Assembly: GCA_029863305.1 (NCBI GenBank)
Contig: JAOTVR010000028.1
Span: forward strand, 1 to 39,023
DNA from: Gammaproteobacteria bacterium
GTDB taxonomy: Bacteria > Pseudomonadota > Gammaproteobacteria > Steroidobacterales > Woeseiaceae
Reading direction: 5' to 3'
Length of the DNA stretch: 39,023 nt
The notes under the pieces were generated by a model. That model had not been told where the DNA came from. It saw nothing but the letters and a program-made list of their open reading frames with translations, and searched no databases. Every line of letters begins with the position of its first letter. Positions within the stretch are counted from its first letter, which is position 1. Position numbers and translations under genes: made by a program. Positions 7,672-14,883 of the stretch are shown here, in pieces.

Positions 7672-9369
7672 CTATTCCTGGTCTACCCAGTGGTTGACGC
7701 TTGCCGTCTCGGTGAGCGAGTCGGTCCAGAGGTAGCCGTCCGTCCAGAGGTAACCGTCCGTCCAGAGGTAACCATCGGTCCACAGATAACCGTCCGTCCA
7801 GAGATAGCCATTCGTGCCGATGCTGCCATCGGTCCAGAGGTAGGCGTCAGTCCACAGGTAACCATCGGTCCAGAGGTAGCCGTCGGTCCAGAGGTACCCA
7901 TCGGTCCACAGGTAGCCGTCGGTCCAAAGGTAGCCTTCGAGGCCCATGATGTAATAGTTGCCGTTGTCGTCGACATTGGCACGGCCGCCGTAATGGATCT
8001 GCCCGGTGATATCGAGATTAATATCCAGACCACGATTGGCACAGCCCGACGCCGTTCCGTAAACGGCTTCCACGGCGTCGATCACGCCGGCTCCCTGCTG
8101 GAACACGCTGTACGCCAATAGACCGTTGTCATCGACAGCTGGACGTGCCGAGGCCAGGATGCGGCACTTGACGTCGTCGTTTGAAAGTCCAGGATTGGCG
8201 TCCAGAACCAGCGCTGCCACGCCGCTGACAACGGCTGCCGCCTGCGATGTGCCCGACATCGTGAAATAACTGCCCTGATCATGAAACTCGGGGTGTTCGG
8301 TCGCGATGGTGCTGGTTAGACGGCTTCGCGAAACCATGTGACCACCCGGAGCTACAACCTCGGGCTTGACGAAACCTTCAACGGTCGGACCTGCCGACGA
8401 AAAAGATGCGAGTACGTCGTCGGATCCGTCCGCTGGTGTGTAATTATCCGACATGGCGCCGACGGTAATCACGTAAGGGTTGTTGCCCGGTACACCAATG
8501 GTCATGGCACCGGGTCCTGTGTTACCGGCAGAGGCAACGACGACAACGCCAGCCTGCCACAGCTGCATCACCGCCTGGTTGATCGGGTCATCCCAGTAGT
8601 GCGAGCGTGCCGGGGCGCTGAACGACAGGTTCAGAACGCGGATGTTGTACTGCGCCCGGTTGTTCAGAACCCAGTCCAGACCTCGGATTACGTTGGCGTA
8701 GGTACCATGTCCCTGGCCATCAAATGCCTTGACCGAGATCGCACGAACGTCAGGGGCGATGCTGTTACGACGCATCGTGCCGTCATCGGCGTAATCGGTA
8801 TTCCAGATGATGCTGGCGACGTGGGTGCCATGACCGTAGTTGTCATTGTGCTTGCCTTCCTGGTTCTTGATGGCGTTGTAGCGAACCTGCATGCGTCCGT
8901 TGCCGCTCGTGTCTTTCTGCAACTCGGCGATGGCAGCCATACCGCTGTCGAGGACCGCAACCGTCACCGATCGGCCCATGATGCCATTGGCCTGCACCTG
9001 GTCCGCACCGACCAATGTCGGGAAATGGTTGTAGGCACTGGGGGAACCGCCAGCGGTGCCACCGGCCGTCTTGACCGCGCCATCCTCGGTAATTCTCAGA
9101 ATGGCCGAGTGAACCCGAAGTTCATCGAGCTGGCGGGGCGACAGTTCCGCCGCCACGGCATTGATGATGCCGAGCTCGTGCGTGATCTCGCCACCAACCG
9201 AACCCACGGCGGCAGAAACGGCGTCAGCCGACTTGCCCTCGATGATGAATGACACAGACGCTTCGGCAGTTACAGCCGATTCGATCTGTATGTCCTGCAT
9301 CGAGAACAAGCCGATGCCGACAACGAGGCCGTATATTGCAATGAATGTAAATACTGCTTTGCGGTCCAT
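7672..9369 (-). CDS. Secreted subtilisin-like (S8) serine protease with C-terminal YLWTDG repeat array
   Basis: The ATG at 9369 is chosen because AGGAG lies nine bases before it; a frame opening further upstream lacks such a site. The 565-residue product has a hydrophobic signal segment (about 6-24), an I9-type propeptide (about 38-98) and an S8 catalytic domain with Asp141 (LDSG), His180 (GHGTHVA), oxyanion Asn283 (SAGNTG) and Ser375 (GTSQAA). All catalytic residues are present, so it should be an active exported endopeptidase. Residues 480-551 are twelve consecutive hexapeptides, eleven of form YLWTD(G/A/S) and one SIGTNG, followed by a 14-residue tail. No sorting signal is recognised. The gene is monocistronic, with a CRP-type site and a strong hairpin upstream and a strong terminator downstream. 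The substrate is unknown. Confidence 0.93.
   Translation of the reverse strand: MDRKAVFTFIAIYGLVVGIGLFSMQDIQIESAVTAEASVSFIIEGKSADAVSAAVGSVGGEITHELGIINAVAAELSPRQLDELRVHSAILRITEDGAVKTAGGTAGGSPSAYNHFPTLVGADQVQANGIMGRSVTVAVLDSGMAAIAELQKDTSGNGRMQVRYNAIKNQEGKHNDNYGHGTHVASIIWNTDYADDGTMRRNSIAPDVRAISVKAFDGQGHGTYANVIRGLDWVLNNRAQYNIRVLNLSFSAPARSHYWDDPINQAVMQLWQAGVVVVASAGNTGPGAMTIGVPGNNPYVITVGAMSDNYTPADGSDDVLASFSSAGPTVEGFVKPEVVAPGGHMVSRSRLTSTIATEHPEFHDQGSYFTMSGTSQAAAVVSGVAALVLDANPGLSNDDVKCRILASARPAVDDNGLLAYSVFQQGAGVIDAVEAVYGTASGCANRGLDINLDITGQIHYGGRANVDDNGNYYIMGLEGYLWTDGYLWTDGYLWTDGYLWTDGYLWTDAYLWTDGSIGTNGYLWTDGYLWTDGYLWTDGYLWTDGYLWTDSLTETASVNHWVDQE
7717..7932 (-). repeat. Tandem array of twelve 18-bp units encoding hexapeptides (YLWTDG)
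   Basis: Twelve in-frame 18-base units lie at the 3' end of the protease gene. On the plus strand eleven begin GTCCA(G/C/A)AG(G/A)TA; the fifth boundary holds one diverged unit (SIGTNG). Most units differ by only one to four bases, so the array could expand or contract by slipped-strand pairing without breaking the frame. Confidence 0.95.
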
Positions 9370-9398
9370 GACGATGTACTCCTGTAATGTGGGGAACA

Positions 9399-9408
9399 TT
9401 TGATCAAA
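9399..9408. promoter_or_regulatory. TTTGATCAAA palindrome before the S8 protease gene
   Basis: A ten-base perfect palindrome about 30 bases before the protease start. A similar ACATTGATCAA lies at 367-377, about 40 bases before the partial protease gene. It is too short to assign to a regulator. Confidence 0.25.
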
Positions 9409-9430
9409 GACCGGGCATTTATGGAGGTGT

Positions 9431-9449
9431 CGGGCCGAATGTCGGCCCG
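9431..9449. repeat. Strong GC-rich hairpin between CRP-type site and protease start
   Basis: CGGGCCGA and TCGGCCCG form a perfect eight-base inverted repeat with a three-base loop. It lies 62-80 bases before the protease ATG. No T-run follows on either strand, so it is not a typical terminator. It may be an operator or a leader structure. Confidence 0.5.
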
Positions 9450-9457
9450 TGTGTGCC

Positions 9458-9473
9458 TGTGACGGAAATCACA
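9458..9473 (-). promoter_or_regulatory. Perfect CRP-type binding site (TGTGA-N6-TCACA)
   Basis: TGTGA CGGAAA TCACA matches both consensus half-sites exactly. Its centre is about 96 bases before the S8 protease ATG. It abuts a perfect TAAC dyad in the same arrangement as at 3837-3866. Confidence 0.7.
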
Positions 9474-9487
9474 TAACGGCGCCGTTA
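9474..9487. promoter_or_regulatory. Perfect 14-bp palindrome TAACGGCGCCGTTA abutting the CRP-type site
   Basis: The palindrome directly follows the TCACA half-site with no spacer and is followed by AAT. The flanking bases are shared with the element at 3853-3866, while the six central bases differ, as expected for a dimer contacting only the arms. The binding protein is unknown. Confidence 0.45.
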
Positions 9488-9495
9488 AATAGTGG

Positions 9496-9534
9496 GGACA
9501 TTTCGCTTGCTCCTTCTGGAAAAGCAGAATGTCC
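9496..9534. repeat. Inverted repeat after the REC-PAS-GGDEF-EAL gene
   Basis: GGACATT (9496-9502) pairs with AATGTCC (9528-9534), and an inner TTCTG/CAGAA pair lies within. It sits 8 bases past the stop codon of the minus-strand gene ending at 9542. Without a T-run it is at best a weak terminator or a transcript-end stabiliser. Confidence 0.35.
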
Positions 9535-9541
9535 ACATCGC

Positions 9542-11707
9542 TTAACTTGCTGTTTTTATTTCGATTTGATGACGTACCGTGTCGAGGTTGATGACCATGG
9601 ATTCGTCAGCCACTTCCTTGCACGCAATCAGGAAGGCAGGCACCTCTTCGGCACGCAACGGTTCGGTGTACAGGAACCCCTGCACCGCGTCGCAGCCACG
9701 CTCGCGAAGGAATTCGACCTGCAACTGGCTCTCCACGCCCTCTGCGATCACTGTTATGCCAAGCTCGCGTGACATCGCAATGATTGCCGAGCAGATGGCC
9801 TGCTTTTGGCCGGGTTCACGCACCCCGTCAATAAACGTTCGATCGATTTTGATCGCCTTTATCGGCAGGCTGGTCAATCGCGCGATGGACGAATGCCCCT
9901 GGCCAAAGTCGTCCAGAACGATACCGACGCCTATCTTGCTCAGTTCCCGCAGCGCTACGTCCGCCTGCCTGCTGCGCATCAGCATGGCCTCGGTTATCTC
10001 GAGTTCAAGTTGGCTGGAAGGCAGTCCGGCGTCTTCCAGCGCCAGGCTGATCAGTGTCGCCAGATCGTCACGGGTAAACTCCTGCTGCGACAGATTGATC
10101 GATACGGGCGGAACGTTCAGGTCCTCGATGTACCACTCGTTCGCCTGTTGGCAAGCCGAGGCGAGCACCCATTCACCGATCGGGTAGATCAAACCCGTCG
10201 CCTCAGCCAGCGGAATAACCTCCTGCAACGGCACACTGCCGCGCAGCGGATGCATCCAGCGCAGTAGCGCCTCGAGACCTGCGACGTGGCCCGTTGTCAG
10301 ATCGATTCTCGGCAGGTAATGAAGCTCGAGCTGTTCTTTCTCGATTGCCCAACGCAGCTCGTTCTTTACGTCAAGCCGCTTCAGCGCCCTGAACTGCATC
10401 GTGCCGGAGTAAAACTCGCGACCATCGACGCTGAGTACCTTGGCTTCATCCAATGCAACCCGGGCATTTTTCAGCAGGGCTTCGGCATTCTTGCCGTCGA
10501 GCGGATACAGTGAAATACCGATGCTGGGAGTGATTTGCAGCTTGTGCCCTTCGATGGAAACCGGCTCGGTAAACGCTTCTCGTACTCGGCCGGCAACCGT
10601 GTCGACATCGTCCCTCGATTCGATATCTGCCAGCACGAGGACGAACTCATCACCACTGATTCTCGTCAGGCTGGAACCATCCGGATCATCTATTCGGGCC
10701 AGTTGGTCGGTACTTCTGAGGCAGCGTTCTATGCGTTGCGCGGTAACCTTCAATACCGCGTCTCCGACCGCGCGGCCGAGCGTCGTATTAATGCGGGTGA
10801 AGCGATCGATATCGATACAGAAGACCGCAATGCCACGTTCGCGCAGCTTCGCGTCATCGATCATGGTGTCAAAATCCGTCCTGAATACTTCGGCGGCGGT
10901 CAGTCCTGTCAGGGTATCGGCTGCGTTACGGTTCTGAGGACCGCCCGACCGTCCATGCAAGTCCGGGATATTTCGCATGATCATCAATACGCGATCCCGG
11001 CCCTGCACAAGCAGGCGCACCTCGTAGCGATTGCTCATGTCATTGCCGCTAAGTTCAACTTCGAACGCGTAGCCCTCGCGACTCCTGAGCACACGCTTGA
11101 TATTTTGCAGTACGATTTTTGCGACATCCGCCGGCCAGACATCAGTGATCAACTGACCTTCGATATCTTCGGGGGACAGGACAGGATCATCATTGGCGCC
11201 ACCGAGATATTGCCGCAGCAGTCCGTCTTTACCGGCAACAAAAAACGCGTCAGGCATGCTGTGCAAAACGTCCGACTCCGGTGTCCTGAGGGCGCGGATA
11301 CCACTCAGGGTGCGGCCCGTGTCGCCCAGCGACCGAATATGCTTTTTAAAGACCTGTTCATCGATCGGCTTCTCGACAACCGCTGTTACATTTTCCTCAT
11401 AGGCCTGCTGAATTGCAGCACTGTCGCAATCGTCCGAGAGCAGTAGCAGGGGGACATAGTTACACCCCGGCAATTGGCGAATTGCCTGACAGGCGGCCAA
11501 TGAGTTTTGCGGATCGATCGCTGCGTCAACGACGATCAAGGCAGGTGCGGAATCGGCGGCGCTGTCACTGGCCTGACCGAGATCGAGGCAGTCGACAGCA
11601 TCGTATCCTTCGGCTTCCAGCAGCTTTGACAGCCGACGCGATATCGCGTTGTCGCTGGTGATGACCAGCGCACGGCCGGTTTCCTGAGGCTGATCTGGAT
11701 GCGACAT
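9542..11707 (-). CDS. REC-PAS-GGDEF-EAL bifunctional-type c-di-GMP enzyme
   Basis: A 721-residue cytosolic protein. The receiver domain (about 10-130) has Asp61 at the phospho-acceptor position and Lys113-Pro. A PAS domain follows (about 148-250) with the DVWPA, LRSR and QGRDRVL features shared with the protein at 5766-7496. The GGDEF domain has SGDEF (351-355), a variant found in active cyclases; an RSTD lies at 331-334, but 16 residues separate it from SGDEF, so the usual inhibitory-site geometry is lost. The EAL domain keeps EAL (479-481), NLS, LEITE, DDFGQG, KID, AEGVE and QG. Both activities are possible; which dominates cannot be read from sequence. The ATG at 11707 has no strong ribosome binding site. 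No partner histidine kinase is adjacent. Confidence 0.9.
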   Translation of the reverse strand: MSHPDQPQETGRALVITSDNAISRRLSKLLEAEGYDAVDCLDLGQASDSAADSAPALIVVDAAIDPQNSLAACQAIRQLPGCNYVPLLLLSDDCDSAAIQQAYEENVTAVVEKPIDEQVFKKHIRSLGDTGRTLSGIRALRTPESDVLHSMPDAFFVAGKDGLLRQYLGGANDDPVLSPEDIEGQLITDVWPADVAKIVLQNIKRVLRSREGYAFEVELSGNDMSNRYEVRLLVQGRDRVLMIMRNIPDLHGRSGGPQNRNAADTLTGLTAAEVFRTDFDTMIDDAKLRERGIAVFCIDIDRFTRINTTLGRAVGDAVLKVTAQRIERCLRSTDQLARIDDPDGSSLTRISGDEFVLVLADIESRDDVDTVAGRVREAFTEPVSIEGHKLQITPSIGISLYPLDGKNAEALLKNARVALDEAKVLSVDGREFYSGTMQFRALKRLDVKNELRWAIEKEQLELHYLPRIDLTTGHVAGLEALLRWMHPLRGSVPLQEVIPLAEATGLIYPIGEWVLASACQQANEWYIEDLNVPPVSINLSQQEFTRDDLATLISLALEDAGLPSSQLELEITEAMLMRSRQADVALRELSKIGVGIVLDDFGQGHSSIARLTSLPIKAIKIDRTFIDGVREPGQKQAICSAIIAMSRELGITVIAEGVESQLQVEFLRERGCDAVQGFLYTEPLRAEEVPAFLIACKEVADESMVINLDTVRHQIEIKTAS

Positions 11708-11755
11708 GGACGCTGGTGCTGTTGGCTTGACTTATGTTGTTATCGCCCGATTGAC

Positions 11756-11769
11756 GGCTGACTTTAGAG
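11756..11769. promoter_or_regulatory. Short dyad TGACT-TTAG-AGTCA in the divergent intergenic region
   Basis: A five-base inverted repeat with a four-base centre lies between the divergent REC-PAS-GGDEF-EAL gene and the PAS-GAF gene. It could be an operator for either, but it is short and unique here. No CRP-type site was seen in this gap. Confidence 0.2.
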
Positions 11770-11845
11770 TCAAAAGACATTCAGAATTCAGCGCTGCTGC
11801 CGATACGCAATTGGTGAATGTCTGCTTTGGAAATTCCGCTGGCGG

Positions 11846-13294
11846 GTGCGTATGAGCTTGCCTGCCACGACGACGATGCTGGTCCTGGACGTGACCGTCA
11901 TTGGCCTTGTCCTGGCCATGATCGGGATGTCCTGGTCTCTCGGTATATTTCGAAAATGGCGCATACCGCGGACAGGTCGATTCCTGATGATTGCCGGTGT
12001 TGCCGTGACCGGCTTGTTCCATCTGGCTGATCTGCTGCTCATAACCGTGATGCCGCCGCTCTTGCCTGCCGGCAAAGCCCTAACCTTGACGACGGAACTC
12101 CATCGATTGTTCCGCTGGCCCGTTTCGCTGGTCTCACTGACCATGATCTCAACCGGCGTCGTCATCGAAGCGTATCTCCGGGAACGGCTCGAGAGTCACC
12201 TGCACCGCGCCGAGTCGCGCGTTATCAACGCCCAGGATGCCATCATCGAGTCTGAAATGCGTTATCGATCTCTTGTCGAGCAAACGCCGGACTCTTTGTA
12301 TTGTTTCGAATTCACGCCACCGCTGCCGATTGAGTCCAGCATCGACGATCAGCTTGACCGAAGTTACGACGCCGTGCTTGTCCAATGCAACCAGGCATTC
12401 GCCAAATCGCTCGAAGCGCAAACTGTCCAGGATATTGTCGGCATGCGGTTTGGCGAAATGGACTCGGCTCTTGACCGGGAATCGCATACGCGCCTGTTCA
12501 CAGAATTTATTGAACAGGGATACCGGCTGGTCGATTATGAATTGAAATACTCAGGTCCGGATGGGGAACCGCGTGCTTTGCAGCTCAGTCTCTCCGGCGT
12601 CATTCGCAATGGCGAACTGCGACGGTTTTGGGGTGCAGAACGCAATGTCATCCGTGAGCACGAAACCAAAGCCGCGCTTGCCACTCGCATGCATTTTCAC
12701 CAGATTGTTGCGGGCATTACATCACTGCTGTTGATGGCAGACAATGACGAAACAGACAGGGCGATGAAGCGATGTCTGCAACAGGCCGGCCACTACGTGC
12801 AGGCCAGTCGGGTATCGATAATGTGCTTCGCTCAGAGCGGTCATCCTGCCAGGGAACGATATTCCTGGAGCAAGCTCGATGACTCGCCATGGCCGGCATG
12901 GTCGCAATACGACATTCCGTGGATGTGGCCGAAACTCTCGCATGGCGAACCCATCGGCGTCGCGAATGTCAGCAAATTTTCTCTCGTGGCCAATCAGGAT
13001 GCCAGGTCGCTCACGCAGCTGGGCGTGCAGGCGGTCATCACCGTGCCGTTGCTGGTTGCGGGAAAATCGATAGGCGCTTGTGTCTTCACCGACTCGACAT
13101 GCCATCCGGAATGGAGTGCTCAGGAAATCGATGACCTCAAGGTGATAGCCAACCTGTTTGCCGGCAAACTTGTGCAAATCGATTCGACCAGAGCGCTCGA
13201 TGAGGCGCTGTCGAAATTACACGTCGCAAAATCCCGGCTCGACGCGGAAAACGACGTCCTGCCAGACGGGAGCTGGAAGTCGGTGATAAGCTGA
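11846..13294 (+). CDS. Membrane PAS-GAF sensor protein, probably frameshifted near its 3' end
   Basis: The frame opens at GTG 11846 or, equally well, ATG 11852. Three hydrophobic segments (about residues 11-30, 43-65 and 90-108) are followed by a coiled stretch, a PAS domain (about 135-275) and a GAF domain (about 285-455). It then enters a helical linker (KSRLDAEND) and stops after 12 unrelated-looking residues. Family members with this linker usually continue into a sigma54 AAA+, LuxR or kinase output, which is absent here. In the frame one base back, the text continues RRELEVGDKLIYAV and ends at 13347, sharing TTAA with the stop of the convergent gene. A frameshift or sequencing error is likely. 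As written it has no output domain. Confidence 0.75.
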   Translation: MRMSLPATTTMLVLDVTVIGLVLAMIGMSWSLGIFRKWRIPRTGRFLMIAGVAVTGLFHLADLLLITVMPPLLPAGKALTLTTELHRLFRWPVSLVSLTMISTGVVIEAYLRERLESHLHRAESRVINAQDAIIESEMRYRSLVEQTPDSLYCFEFTPPLPIESSIDDQLDRSYDAVLVQCNQAFAKSLEAQTVQDIVGMRFGEMDSALDRESHTRLFTEFIEQGYRLVDYELKYSGPDGEPRALQLSLSGVIRNGELRRFWGAERNVIREHETKAALATRMHFHQIVAGITSLLLMADNDETDRAMKRCLQQAGHYVQASRVSIMCFAQSGHPARERYSWSKLDDSPWPAWSQYDIPWMWPKLSHGEPIGVANVSKFSLVANQDARSLTQLGVQAVITVPLLVAGKSIGACVFTDSTCHPEWSAQEIDDLKVIANLFAGKLVQIDSTRALDEALSKLHVAKSRLDAENDVLPDGSWKSVIS

Positions 13295-13343
13295 TATACG
13301 CAGTGCAGGAGCGAACGCAGGACCCGCGGCAGTTAGATGTTCC

Positions 13344-14675
13344 TTAAGCAAGCACTCGGCTGACGGATGCCGCCAATACCCCGTCTTTTGCGCGCATGTT
13401 GTAGCCGATGCGCAGATGCGGTTTTCGTATATTTATGAGCCGCGTCAGATCGATCGGTGTCGCCACCAGCACGAGATCGCAGTCGACAGCGTTAACCGTC
13501 GCCTCGAGGTCGCGAATCTGTGCCTCGCCGTAGCCCATCGCCGGCAATAGCGGCCCGACGTCCGGATAACGCTCGAAGGTCTCAGCGATTTCACCCACCG
13601 CCCATTGCCGGGGATCAACCAGTTCTGCCGCGCCGTGCTGTCTCGCCGCAAGCACACCCGCACCGAAAGGCATGCCGCCATGCGTCGTCGTCGGCCCGTC
13701 TTCGATCGCCAATACGCGCTTGCCCTGGATTAGCTCGGCATTCGGGACCTCCAGAGTCGATTCACGGCGCAGGACCATGGCGTCGGGATTCACAGCCTTC
13801 GCATTCGTCTCGACGATGCGAATGCCCTCGATGTCCGCGCAGTCGACCTTATTGATCAGTATCAGATCCGCACGCGCAAAGTTCTCGGTGCCGGGAAAAT
13901 ACTCGAGTTCATGTCCGGGCCGATGCGGATCCGCGACGACGATCCACAAATCAGGTCTGTAAAACGGGGTGTCGTTGTTGCCGCCGTCCCAGACGATAAC
14001 ATCGGCCTCCTGCTCCGCCTGAGCCAGTATTGCTGCGTAATCCGCACCGGCATAGACAACCACGCCGTTCCGCAGATGTGGCTCGTACTCCTCGCGTTCC
14101 TCGATCGTGCAGTTGTGGCGCTCCAGGTCTGCATAGCTGCCGAAGCGCTGCACGGCCTGCTTGCCGAGATCGCCGTACGGCATTGGATGGCGAATCGCGA
14201 CAGTCGTCTTGCCGAGGTCCTTCAAAATATCCGTAATTCGACGAGAAACCTGGCTTTTGCCACACCCGGTTCTTACCGCAGTAATTGCAATTACCGGCTT
14301 GCGCGACGGGAGCATGGTCGCGTCAATGTCGAAAACCGAGAATCCGACACCGTGAGCCTCAACCTGCTTGCGGCGCATATCCACGTAATCGAGGCTAATA
14401 TCGGAATAGGCGAAGATCACTTCGTTAATGGCGTTGGCCTCGAGCAGATCATCGAGTTCTTCCTCCGGCACGATCGGAATACCGTTGGGATAGAGCGAGC
14501 CTGCAAGCGACGCAGGATAACGACGATCTTCGATGTGCGGAATCTGTGTTGCCGTGAAAGCGACGACATTGAATTGCGAATTACCACGGTAACAGCAGTT
14601 GAAGACATGAAAATCACGGCCCGCCGCACCCATGATGATGAGATTTCTACTCACAATACGCTTGTCCGACAGCAT
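13344..14675 (-). CDS. Cyclic 2,3-diphosphoglycerate synthetase-like GTPase/ATPase
   Basis: A 443-residue protein matching the COG2403 / cDPG synthetase family along its length. It has an N-terminal nucleotide-fold domain (about 10-120), a P-loop at 134-141 (RTGCGKS), a DGGNNDTP segment typical of this family, NKVD and an EDGPTTTHGG segment. In methanogenic archaea CpgS makes cyclic 2,3-diphosphoglycerate from 2,3-diphosphoglycerate with ATP. Bacterial homologues are mostly uncharacterised, so the substrate here is not certain. The ATG at 14675 is used; its ribosome binding site is weak. It is divergent from an EF-G paralogue and convergent with the PAS-GAF gene. No membrane segments are seen, so it should be cytosolic. 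Confidence 0.8.
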   Translation of the reverse strand: MLSDKRIVSRNLIIMGAAGRDFHVFNCCYRGNSQFNVVAFTATQIPHIEDRRYPASLAGSLYPNGIPIVPEEELDDLLEANAINEVIFAYSDISLDYVDMRRKQVEAHGVGFSVFDIDATMLPSRKPVIAITAVRTGCGKSQVSRRITDILKDLGKTTVAIRHPMPYGDLGKQAVQRFGSYADLERHNCTIEEREEYEPHLRNGVVVYAGADYAAILAQAEQEADVIVWDGGNNDTPFYRPDLWIVVADPHRPGHELEYFPGTENFARADLILINKVDCADIEGIRIVETNAKAVNPDAMVLRRESTLEVPNAELIQGKRVLAIEDGPTTTHGGMPFGAGVLAARQHGAAELVDPRQWAVGEIAETFERYPDVGPLLPAMGYGEAQIRDLEATVNAVDCDLVLVATPIDLTRLINIRKPHLRIGYNMRAKDGVLAASVSRVLA

Positions 14676-14883
14676 TTGGAGACCGTATTCTAGCGGAACA
14701 ACTCAGACTCGAACCCTGTTATCGGCCGAAGCAGGGCCTCGGTAATTCCGTACTCCCCTGCCGAATTGCCTGTGAGTCCGCATCTGACGGCGTGGCGGCT
14801 GCCTATACGCAGATTCCTCCATGTGAAGGATCGCGCTGGTTGAGCTATGCTTTTGTAAAACTATGACTGAGAGGAATACTGCT

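Noticed and set aside
7717..7932. CRISPR-like short repeat array
   Set aside because: The 18-base units are contiguous, without spacers, and encode in-frame hexapeptides in a protease.
8338..9252. Plus-strand open frame of 304 codons
   Set aside because: Antisense to the S8 protease catalytic domain; composition is not protein-like.
9370..9399. Upstream start for the S8 protease at 9399
   Set aside because: It lacks a ribosome binding site and would place acidic residues before the signal peptide; AGGAG precedes the ATG at 9369.
9496..9534. Rho-independent terminator after the REC-PAS-GGDEF-EAL gene
   Set aside because: An inverted repeat exists, but no T-run follows it on the minus strand; kept only as a repeat.
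14690..14883. Riboswitch or ncRNA in the divergent region before the EF-G paralogue
   Set aside because: Only a weak CCCTG/CAGGG pairing was seen; no known structure could be recognised by eye.
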